Shown: one piece after another, positions 1 through 5,900 of the stretch
Layout of the letters: every line of letters begins with the position of its first letter
How positions within the stretch are numbered: position 1 is the first letter of the stretch
Source of the DNA: Desulfocapsa sp.
GTDB lineage: Bacteria; Desulfobacterota; Desulfobulbia; Desulfobulbales; Desulfocapsaceae
Direction of reading: 5' to 3'
NCBI GenBank assembly: GCA_029935135.1
Contig: JAOZKX010000059.1
Coordinates: 698-8,946, forward strand
Length of the DNA stretch: 8,249 nt
Notes under the pieces: generated by a model
Databases searched by the model: none
What the model saw: the letters and a program-made list of their open reading frames with translations, nothing else
Told to the model about the DNA's origin: nothing
Position numbers and translations under genes: made by a program

Positions 1-1507
1 ATACAGCGCAAGCCAGACAGGGGTCAAATGAGTGGACAATTCTACTGGATTCGATCTGCTCTTCAGGGACAGCAACTTTTGTTCCAATGAGAGCGGATTC
101 CATTGGTCCCGGCTGACCTCTGTCATCTCGCGGTGAGCAATTCCATGTTGTGGGAACTACACATTCGTATTTCTCAATTTTGTGATCCGCCAGCCTGATA
201 TAATGAAGCAGGCCTCCCCGTGACGCCTCAGTGATCCCATATCCCTCGCCTGTTGCCGGAACGCTAATCTCAGCAATACTCGATTCACCGGGAGTTAAGC
301 GTTCACATTCCTCAAGGAGAAAATCTGCTATAACTGCAGCACAGATTCCACGACACAGGTGGCGTCCAAGGACAGAGTTCAACTGTTCCGGAACAATGGA
401 TGCGATACCAGCGAAGTGGTTTACCATTTTTGTGATCGCGGGGTTGTTATTCTGCTGATAATCTACCAGTACCCGGGCAGATGGTCCGACTTCAAGAACT
501 TTCCCGTCATAGCGAGGTGCTTTAATCCAGGAATAGGCACCCTTTTTGTGAGGAGCAGGAGTCAGGCTGCCATCACTGATTTTTTTACCACTTGGTGATG
601 AATAGCGGGAATAGTTCACATCTTCTGTGACCTTATTGAAATCAAATGGTTCAATCTGACCGTCAAGGAAGACACCTGGAGCAAAGAGTCTTTTGCTGTC
701 ATGTTCTGGACCGTACGGGAGCAGTCCGTAAGACAGAAAGCCGGCATTACTTTTACCGATATTCCAGTATTCGGGATAGAGGCTGGCAACAGCGAGAATA
801 TCCGGTATGTAATTTTGGTGGATAAAATCCCGTGTTTCCTGAATAAGGGCTTTGTATTTCAAGATGATATCAATTTGAGGCTTCTGCGGGCAGCCACCCG
901 GAAAAATACCGGTGGCATGGGGGAATTTCCCACCAAAAAGTGCAGAGGCCTGATTCGCCTTTTGCTGAATCCTCATGGAGGTAAGATAATTTTTCAGAGC
1001 ACCTATGTTCACATCGTGATCTTCGATGTATTCTCCGGTAAGTCTGGGTAAAAATGGTGCGGCAGGAAAGGGTTTGCCAGATGTAAGTTCGGCATTAACC
1101 CAATCCTTTAATTTAACCAGGTCGCTATCTTTCCCCCCATATGCTGCAATTGCCGTTACATCGACAAAATCGAGGGCACAGAGTTGGTAGAAATGGAGAA
1201 GATAATCGTACAGGTGGTTGGCACCCTGGATCAGGTTGTGCATTATTCTTCCGTTAGATGGAACTCGCAAGCCAAAGGCAATCTCCTGGGCATAGGACGA
1301 GGCAATGCCATGGGCATAGGGACACACTCCGCAAATTCGCTGGGTGATTTGCTGGGCGTCAAGGGGACTTCGGCCCTGCAGAATTACCTCAAAGCCACGG
1401 AACATTTCCCCTTCACATTTAGCATCAACAATAACATTGTCTTCCACATCAGTTTTGACATTGAGGTGTCCTTCAATTCGAGTAACAGGTCCTAAAGAAA
1501 CTTTCAT
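1..1507 (-). CDS. [NiFe] hydrogenase large subunit, group 1-like (3' end beyond window)
   Basis: This is the catalytic subunit of an uptake-type [NiFe] hydrogenase, which oxidises H2 at a Ni-Fe(CN)2CO centre. The frame is open from the ATG at 1507 to base 1, giving 502 codons with no stop. The N-terminus MKVSLGPVTRIEGHL is typical of the family. The proximal L1 motif QRICGVC lies at residues 57-62. A conserved SWIKAPRYDGK segment lies near 326-336, including the arginine close to the active site. The C-terminal L2 motif HSFDPCLACAV ends at residue 502, so all four Ni-binding cysteines are present (C59, C62, C497, C500). The start is supported by AAGAAGGA just upstream. Any processing peptide lies outside the window. 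The base following Val502 shows that the next codon begins with T, so it is not the usual His. No small-subunit gene precedes it; the upstream neighbour is a receiver gene 347 bp away. Group 1 is judged from motif style; the subgroup is uncertain. Confidence 0.93.
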   Translation of the reverse strand, partial: MKVSLGPVTRIEGHLNVKTDVEDNVIVDAKCEGEMFRGFEVILQGRSPLDAQQITQRICGVCPYAHGIASSYAQEIAFGLRVPSNGRIMHNLIQGANHLYDYLLHFYQLCALDFVDVTAIAAYGGKDSDLVKLKDWVNAELTSGKPFPAAPFLPRLTGEYIEDHDVNIGALKNYLTSMRIQQKANQASALFGGKFPHATGIFPGGCPQKPQIDIILKYKALIQETRDFIHQNYIPDILAVASLYPEYWNIGKSNAGFLSYGLLPYGPEHDSKRLFAPGVFLDGQIEPFDFNKVTEDVNYSRYSSPSGKKISDGSLTPAPHKKGAYSWIKAPRYDGKVLEVGPSARVLVDYQQNNNPAITKMVNHFAGIASIVPEQLNSVLGRHLCRGICAAVIADFLLEECERLTPGESSIAEISVPATGEGYGITEASRGGLLHYIRLADHKIEKYECVVPTTWNCSPRDDRGQPGPMESALIGTKVAVPEEQIESSRIVHSFDPCLACAV

Positions 1508-1854
1508 GATTTTCCTTCTTGGTTATAGCATTGTCAGAGTAGAGTCCGAGGAGTAATTTTAAGTAGAAGAATGATAAACATCGGACCAACAGGAAGAGAT
1601 ACGCTGCTGAATTTATGGTGATGCTTTTTTCAGATCTTCTGCAGAAAAGAGGACTTCAAAAGATTTTGTCATGTCGACGGAAAAAATGCAAGTCATGCAG
1701 ATAAAAATAAATGGGGAGAGTGTACTAAATTTTACTAGCAGTCAATATATTGCGCAGCCACGGCTTGATGTACCCATGTGACGGTAGCACCTGCTTGATG
1801 CATTCGTTTGGTGACTGAGAGTTATTGAAGTTGGCGGCACATCGGCTGATTATG
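1508..1854. other. Intergenic stretch between receiver gene and hydrogenase gene
   Basis: No convincing gene was found here. On the minus strand it separates the receiver stop from the hydrogenase ATG. It may carry the hydrogenase promoter: TTGCAT and CAAAAT with 17-bp spacing lie at 1691-1663, but the match is weak. I see no GG-N10-GC sigma-54 element. A weak hairpin (TGCA stem, 5-nt loop) followed by six T on the minus strand at 1699-1681 could act as a poor terminator for the signalling operon. The octamer GCTTGATG occurs twice, at 1763-1770 and 1793-1800. A 63-codon minus-strand frame (1916-1725) overlaps the end of the receiver gene and resembles nothing I recognise. Confidence 0.5.
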
Positions 1855-2292
1855 TCATGTTGATGTTTTCTCACTACCAGGGGCATCCCGCATGTATGGG
1901 GCTCCTTTGACAACATTATTGGAAGTCTGCAATAAACATGCTGTAACAGCCTCTAAAAATTCCTGATGCACAAATGGTTTGGAAAAAACCTTCCAGGCAC
2001 CCAATGCTTGAGCCATTGGCAAATAGCTTTCAGGCCCTGCTTTTCCTCCACCTGATACGGCGATTATTGGGATCTTACTATTTATTTCCTGTAACTCCTG
2101 TATGGTTTCCAACCCCTCTTTGTCCGGCATAATAATATCGCAAATAACCAGGTCCGGACATGATTGTTGAAATTGCTTCAGGCCACTGATGCCACACTCA
2201 GCCTCTACAATCGTATAGCCCTCTTTTTCAAGAAGCCGTTTCAACATCTCCCGAAATATATGATTGTCATCAATAATCAGTATTTGTGTCAT
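1855..2292 (-). CDS. Stand-alone CheY-like response regulator receiver
   Basis: This 145-residue protein is essentially one receiver domain (about residues 1-120) with no DNA-binding or enzymatic output domain. The phosphorylation site is complete: acidic pair D8/D9, phospho-acceptor D52 in the VICDIIMPD segment, switch residue S80 in AVSGGG, and K105 in the FSKPF motif. It would accept phosphate from a histidine kinase, most likely the hybrid kinase encoded just upstream in the same direction, and pass the signal on by protein contact. The last 25 residues form a polar tail that is not part of the receiver fold and has no recognised motif. The ATG at 2292 has AGGA 10 nt upstream, which is a slightly long spacing. 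The 89-bp gap to the kinase gene contains a 28-bp palindrome that may uncouple expression of the two genes. The partner assignment is inference. Confidence 0.9.
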   Translation of the reverse strand: MTQILIIDDNHIFREMLKRLLEKEGYTIVEAECGISGLKQFQQSCPDLVICDIIMPDKEGLETIQELQEINSKIPIIAVSGGGKAGPESYLPMAQALGAWKVFSKPFVHQEFLEAVTACLLQTSNNVVKGAPYMRDAPGSEKTST

Positions 2293-2312
2293 GAAAATTC
2301 CATCCTGTTTTT

Positions 2313-2340
2313 CAACTGTAGAGACATGTGTCTACAGTTG
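2313..2340. promoter_or_regulatory. 28-bp near-perfect palindrome between kinase and receiver genes
   Basis: The left half reads CAACTGTAGAGACA and the right half TGTGTCTACAGTTG; 13 of 14 positions are complementary. It lies about 20 bp upstream of the receiver ATG and 42 bp downstream of the kinase stop. On the minus strand it is followed by A residues rather than a T-run, so it is not an intrinsic terminator for the operon. It could be an operator for a dimeric regulator of an internal promoter, or an intercistronic mRNA hairpin affecting message stability or receiver translation. The symmetry is directly visible; the function is not known. Confidence 0.6.
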
Positions 2341-2381
2341 GCTTTGATTGTGTTCCTTGTGTCTCCTCTGGCTCATCCTTT

Positions 2382-4847
2382 TCATTTCTCCAGCAATTGT
2401 CGGATTGTTGCGGCATATTGAGCACTGTTTACAGGTTTCATAAGGAATGCACTGATCCCCATAAAATCGGCCTTTGCAGTGTTCATTCTTGAACTATATC
2501 CGGTACACAGGATAATTGGCAGATTGGGACGAATACGCATGAGTTTTTTTGCCAGCTGGTCACCAGTAATTCCAGGCATTGTCTGGTCAGTTATCACAAG
2601 GTCAAAAGAGTCCGGTTGTGAACTGAAAAGTTCAAGGGCTTTCAGGCTATCTGTTTCCGGTGTTGTTTGGTACCCTAAGTTATTTAATATCCGTGCGGTC
2701 ATAAGAACAATTTCTTCATCATCATCAACAACGAGGATTCTTTCATTACCGGTTGGCAGGGGAAGGGTGTGTATACTTTCTTTTTTAGTCGTTCCTGGAA
2801 TTGCTGGAAAATAGAGATTAAACACGGTACCGTCTCCAGGGTTGCTCGTTACTGTAATCATGCCATCATGGCTTTTAATAATTCCAATGACCACTGCGAG
2901 TCCCATTCCTGAGCCTTTACCAACATCTTTAGTGGTAAAATAAGGATCAAATATTCGAGCAAGGTGTTGGGGGGCAATGCCCATACCCGTATCACTGACA
3001 CTCAGGTGTACATATGGGCCCGATTTGAGTCCCGGTTCCTCGAGCAGATCTTTGCTGCCAAGGTTAACACTACTGAGATCTACTTGCAATACACCTCCCT
3101 CTTCATCCATAGCCTGAGCTGCGTTCGTGCACAGATTTAAGAGTATCTGGTGGATTTGTGTAGGTTCAGCCAGGATAGTTCCACAGGAAGGATCAATGTT
3201 CTGTCGAATTTCTATGGTCGCAGGGATTGAAGCTCGAAGAAGTTTTAACGCTTCATTGACTATGAGATGAATGAGTACGGGACCCCGTTTCTGGGATTCC
3301 TTACGACTAAAGGCGAGGCTATGTTTAACAAGTTCTTTTGCCCGGTTTCCAGCTGTCACTACATGTTCAATCTGTTCTCTTGCGGGACTTGATGCAGGAA
3401 GAGAACCCTTGGCCATATCAGCGTATCCCAGTATAACAGCCAAGATATTGTTGAAATCATGGGCTATTCCTCCTGCCAGGGTGCCAATGGCCTCCATCTT
3501 ATGTGAATGCCGAAGTTGTTCCTCAAGGTTTGCCTTTTCTTTTTCGACCAGCCGCTCTTCCGTGACATCTTCTCCGGCCCAGAGCAACCCTATGATTTCA
3601 CCACTGTTCCCCTTCAGTAGAGTGTTATGAAAGGCAATCAACCGTTCATTGCCAGATCGGTTTACAACAGGATTTTCATGAAATTCAACCGCTGTTGTTT
3701 CTCCTTCCATTAATTGATAAAAAACTTCTTTTATCTCATCCACCATGGGCTTAGGAATGAAATGATCGAACCAGTTGAGACCAAGGGCCTCTTCCTCAGT
3801 AAGTTTCAGAATGTCGCAGCCCTTTCGGTTAAGAAGAGTAATCTCGCCGGAGCGATTCAGGGCAGCGAACATCACACCCGAAATGTTTAGATATTTTTGA
3901 GCCAGATCTCTACTTTCACTCAACTGTCTGGTTCGTTCATCAACTATTACTTCCAGGTTATCCTTGCTCATGGCAAGTTTTTGAGACATATGAGAAAATG
4001 CACAGGCCATCTCTGCCAATTCATCGTTTCCTGTTATGCTTATTTGTTCTCCAAGGAGTCTTTCATCATTGGCAATTGCTGATGATTTGGCAGTTATCTT
4101 CTTGATAGGAGCAATAAAGCTTTTTTTCACAAAAAACCATTGGACAAAGAACAGGATACCGAGGATAGCGCAGATAAGTATCGATAGGAAAAAAGTGAGT
4201 GAGCTTATGGAGGCGTAGACACTTGCCAAAGGAATTCTTAATGATAACACGGAAGAGACATCACCCATTTTTTTATGAAAGCTGCGCTCATTGCCATACA
4301 GAGCAATCATCTCTGCCGGGGCATTCTCAGGCACACTATGGCAACGCATACAATTTGTGGAAAACTTGGAACTGTTTGGCTGCATATAGATAAAAAATGG
4401 TTTTCCTTCAAAGGTAACGATATCAGACCATGAACTTATTTCTGGATTGTTACGGGTTTTTTCTAAAAATGCTCTCTCGTATTGATCCGCCTCATTGGCA
4501 GGACTTCTTGCATTCACTGCAGCATTCTTATAATAATAGTCACTGAAGGCGGAGTTATTGAAATAGTCCATTATTACTCTGTTCATGTACCCAGCTGACA
4601 TCCAACTCGGCTCAAAATAGGATTCGGATACTCCATGTTCTTTTATAAGTTTAAAAAGGCCTGGGCGGAGATCTTTAATCACATAGGTTATGACTGCCTG
4701 CTTCTCCTGGAGAATCATTCTGGCTTTTTCTTCCGCAGCCTGAACGGCATAGCGGTGTAATTGAAAATTTACTACCAGCACGAGAGTCGTGGTAGCAAGT
4801 ATCGTGAAAACGGCACTTTGTATGGCCCATCTCTTTCCAAGTTTCAT
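2382..4847 (-). CDS. Hybrid sensor histidine kinase with periplasmic heme c (Tll0287/DUF3365-like) domain
   Basis: This is an 821-residue inner-membrane signalling protein. A membrane helix at about 11-29 and a second at about 216-239 enclose a periplasmic sensor domain. That domain has the Tll0287/DUF3365 signatures (MSAGYMNR near 83-90, RSPANEADQYERAF near 114-127) and a covalent heme c site, CMRCH, at 166-170. Next come a HAMP domain (about 240-292), a coiled coil, a PAS domain (about 316-432), a HisKA domain with phospho-acceptor H463 in AHDFNN, and an HATPase domain with N575, DTGMGI (619-624) and GKGSGMGL (643-650). The protein ends in a receiver domain with D709, D754, T782 and K804. 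It probably autophosphorylates in response to heme redox state or a bound gas and feeds a phosphorelay. No histidine phosphotransfer domain is seen. The ATG follows the cheW stop by 27 nt and has only a weak ribosome-binding site, suggesting coupled or inefficient initiation. Domain calls are firm; the ligand is inferred. Confidence 0.95.
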   Translation of the reverse strand: MKLGKRWAIQSAVFTILATTTLVLVVNFQLHRYAVQAAEEKARMILQEKQAVITYVIKDLRPGLFKLIKEHGVSESYFEPSWMSAGYMNRVIMDYFNNSAFSDYYYKNAAVNARSPANEADQYERAFLEKTRNNPEISSWSDIVTFEGKPFFIYMQPNSSKFSTNCMRCHSVPENAPAEMIALYGNERSFHKKMGDVSSVLSLRIPLASVYASISSLTFFLSILICAILGILFFVQWFFVKKSFIAPIKKITAKSSAIANDERLLGEQISITGNDELAEMACAFSHMSQKLAMSKDNLEVIVDERTRQLSESRDLAQKYLNISGVMFAALNRSGEITLLNRKGCDILKLTEEEALGLNWFDHFIPKPMVDEIKEVFYQLMEGETTAVEFHENPVVNRSGNERLIAFHNTLLKGNSGEIIGLLWAGEDVTEERLVEKEKANLEEQLRHSHKMEAIGTLAGGIAHDFNNILAVILGYADMAKGSLPASSPAREQIEHVVTAGNRAKELVKHSLAFSRKESQKRGPVLIHLIVNEALKLLRASIPATIEIRQNIDPSCGTILAEPTQIHQILLNLCTNAAQAMDEEGGVLQVDLSSVNLGSKDLLEEPGLKSGPYVHLSVSDTGMGIAPQHLARIFDPYFTTKDVGKGSGMGLAVVIGIIKSHDGMITVTSNPGDGTVFNLYFPAIPGTTKKESIHTLPLPTGNERILVVDDDEEIVLMTARILNNLGYQTTPETDSLKALELFSSQPDSFDLVITDQTMPGITGDQLAKKLMRIRPNLPIILCTGYSSRMNTAKADFMGISAFLMKPVNSAQYAATIRQLLEK

Positions 4848-4874
4848 AATATTCGCAGTGTCTGCCTGTTTATT

Positions 4875-5343
4875 TCAGTGATTCCCGGTGGTTTGCTCAT
4901 GTTCAGGGTGTAAGATTCTACCTACATTGAGAATGCCGATCAGTTTATCTTTGGTTTTATAAACACCGATGAAAAATCTCCCTGTATTCCTTTCATATTG
5001 GCAGAGGTTGCTTCGATATGCTGCGGATTGACAGTGGCGACATCGCTGATTTGTTTTATGGATATGCCAATGTGCTCACCAAAGCCATTGACAGTAATTG
5101 TACGCGAATTCAGATTGATTTCTGTCTCCCCTAAACCAAGTTTTTTACCCAGATCAATGATGGTGATGATCTGGCCGCGCAGATTCAGGATACCGTTGAC
5201 ATAGCTGGGAGATTGGGGAACTGTTGTCATTTCCATTAACTTGTTAATCTCCTGTACCTTCGGATATTTATCCCGCACAGGGCATTGCCGACAAAAAATG
5301 TTGCCAGTTTCGTTCGTTCTTTATCACTGTTGCCGTTCTCCAT
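4875..5343 (-). pseudogene. cheW: CheW-like adaptor, interrupted by two single-base frameshifts
   Basis: CheW proteins link chemoreceptors to CheA kinases. Here the CheW fold is readable across three frames. From the ATG at 5343 (MENGNSDKERTKLATFFVGN) reading runs to about 5262, where the expected ILKVQEINK is broken by one missing base (two-base remnant at 5262-5261). It then continues through the conserved VNGILNLRG and IITIIDLGKKLGL segments. It is broken again in a five-T run at 4976-4972, where DFFIGVYKTKDK would need six. The last frame ends IGILNVGRIL and stops at 4877-4875. Restoring two bases gives about 156 residues, normal for CheW. Read literally, the first frame stops after 34 codons. 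The start has an excellent AGAAGAGGAG ribosome-binding site with 7-nt spacing. It is the first recognisable gene behind the sigma-54 promoter and precedes the kinase. No chemoreceptor or CheA is present. Recent inactivation or sequencing error are both possible. Confidence 0.88.
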
Positions 5344-5447
5344 TGTTCAACTCCTCTTCTTTTGTCTCCTCAGCCACTGGAGATGTTGTAGTGTGATCCT
5401 ACTGTGGTTGATTGCCTTCAATAGTCATAAGTTCTCCCTGGATTTGA

Positions 5448-5511
5448 GCATCTCTTGTCAGTCGTTTTCTTTGTGAAAAGTGAAAAGTGAAAAGTGAAAA
5501 GGGCATCTCTT
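5448..5511. repeat. 9-bp direct repeats flanking a 46-bp segment
   Basis: GCATCTCTT occurs at 5448-5456 and again, identical, at 5503-5511. The pair brackets the GTGAAAA array. Such an arrangement could come from slippage, from an insertion with 9-bp target duplication, or by chance. There is no transposase and there are no terminal inverted repeats inside. Confidence 0.45.
5473..5500. repeat. Four tandem copies of GTGAAAA
   Basis: The heptamer GTGAAAA is repeated exactly four times in 28 bp with no interruptions, within the leader of the cheW-kinase operon. A seven-base unit cannot vary in copy number without changing frame, so it is unlikely to be coding. It could be prone to slipped-strand length change, altering the leader by 7-nt steps. 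Confidence 0.85.
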
Positions 5512-5577
5512 AAAGCAACCCTGCAGAAACGATTATCATCTGCTTGGGTTGAGGAATACCTGCTGACATTGCACACA

Positions 5578-5622
5578 TTATTTGCTGGCAGTTGATGCTT
5601 GGGCGCGAAAAGATAATTTCAT
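5578..5622 (-). CDS. Possible 14-codon leader ORF
   Basis: An ATG at 5622 is preceded by AGGAG with 5-nt spacing (CAGGAGAAGGC then ATG) and encodes MKLSFRAQASTASK before a TAA. It is the first ribosome-binding site and start after the sigma-54 promoter, about 50 nt beyond the expected transcription start. A start like MKLSFR would suit a chemoreceptor N-terminus, so this may be the stub of a deleted or decayed gene. It may instead be a leader peptide. No homology can be judged from 14 residues, and the call rests on the ribosome-binding site and position only. Confidence 0.3.
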   Translation of the reverse strand: MKLSFRAQASTASK

Positions 5623-5683
5623 GCCTTCTCCTGTGGTTTGGATTTTATTGTTACAGGCGACAAAGCACCTTTTTTTATATTTT

Positions 5684-5700
5684 AAGCAGGAAATATGCCA
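5684..5700 (-). promoter_or_regulatory. Sigma-54 (RpoN) -24/-12 promoter
   Basis: The minus strand reads TGGCATATTTCCTGCTT. It has the invariant GG and GC dinucleotides separated by exactly 10 bp, within TGGCA at -24 and TGC at -12. The known consensus is TGGCAC-N5-TTGCW. Transcription would start near 5672 and run into the cheW, kinase and receiver genes. Sigma-54 promoters need an ATP-dependent enhancer-binding protein, and a matching pair of candidate enhancer sites lies about 110-140 bp upstream at 5807-5845. No enhancer-binding protein is encoded in the window. Confidence 0.75.
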
Positions 5701-5744
5701 GAATGGAAAATGCAAGTAAGTAAGGTGCTAGTGTCTATGCTTAT

Positions 5745-5790
5745 GGGGGGAGGAGGAGGTTGGGGCGGTGAGCAGCAGGGGGGGGGAAGG
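5745..5790 (+). other. G-rich tract with potential quadruplex runs
   Basis: The plus strand carries G6 (5745-5750), GGA-type repeats, G4 (5762-5765) and an unbroken G9 run (5778-5786). There are enough G runs for an intramolecular quadruplex, with C-runs on the minus strand. It sits between the candidate enhancer sites and the sigma-54 promoter. Whether it folds, or only acts as a spacer, is unknown. Long G runs are also prone to sequencing error. Confidence 0.45.
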
Positions 5791-5806
5791 TCACAAAGTA
5801 ATCCAT

Positions 5807-5845
5807 GTCTACTTTTGTAGACGGGGGATGGTCGCTTTTGTGGAC
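5807..5845 (-). promoter_or_regulatory. Candidate tandem enhancer (upstream activator) sites for the sigma-54 promoter
   Basis: The proximal site is a perfect inverted repeat with 6-bp arms and a 4-bp centre: GTCTACAAAAGTAGAC on the minus strand (5822-5807). The distal site, GTCCACAAAAGCGAC (5845-5831), shares GTCYACAAAAG and the closing GAC. Their centres are about 24 bp apart, near two helical turns, and lie about 115 and 139 bp upstream of the -24 element. This is the usual location for paired enhancer-binding protein sites. The binding protein is not identifiable. Confidence 0.55.
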
Positions 5846-5900
5846 ATTTGCACGAAGGATGTTTTACAGGTGGTATGCGAAGGTATGAGAAGATCTGCCG

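Larger units (their letters stand above)
5344..5683 (-). other. Long leader between sigma-54 promoter and cheW
   Basis: About 330 nt would be transcribed ahead of cheW. No standard gene is found. It contains two tiny ORFs with good Shine-Dalgarno sequences. One is at 5622-5578. The other starts at ATG 5428 (GGGAG upstream), encodes MTIEGNQPQ and ends at an amber codon at 5401-5399. Beyond that amber codon the same frame stays open through an acidic segment (AEETKEEEL) until it overlaps the cheW start. The leader may be the remains of a lost or shortened first gene, for example a chemoreceptor, or a regulatory leader. It also holds the heptamer repeat. I cannot assign a function. Confidence 0.4.

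Noticed and set aside
231..1556. Plus-strand open frames across the left end
   Set aside because: They lie opposite the hydrogenase gene, whose minus-strand frame is continuous and has clear family motifs; the plus-strand translations have none.
1681..1699. Terminator after the receiver gene
   Set aside because: The stem is only 4 bp and, despite the six-T run, too weak to call.
1725..1916. 63-codon minus-strand frame after the receiver
   Set aside because: It starts inside the receiver gene in another frame, lacks a ribosome-binding site and resembles no known family.
4940..5278. 112-codon minus-strand frame read as a complete protein
   Set aside because: Its first six and last several residues are out-of-frame sequence. 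It is the middle section of the frameshifted cheW, whose real start (5343) and stop (4875) lie outside it.
5285..5476. Plus-strand frame over the cheW start and leader
   Set aside because: No ribosome-binding site or family resemblance; it is antisense to cheW.
5473..5500. CRISPR-like array
   Set aside because: Units are 7 bp, contiguous and without spacers.
5399..5506. 35-codon minus-strand frame starting in the GTGAAAA array
   Set aside because: Its N-terminus is only translated repeat and it has no ribosome-binding site at ATG 5506.
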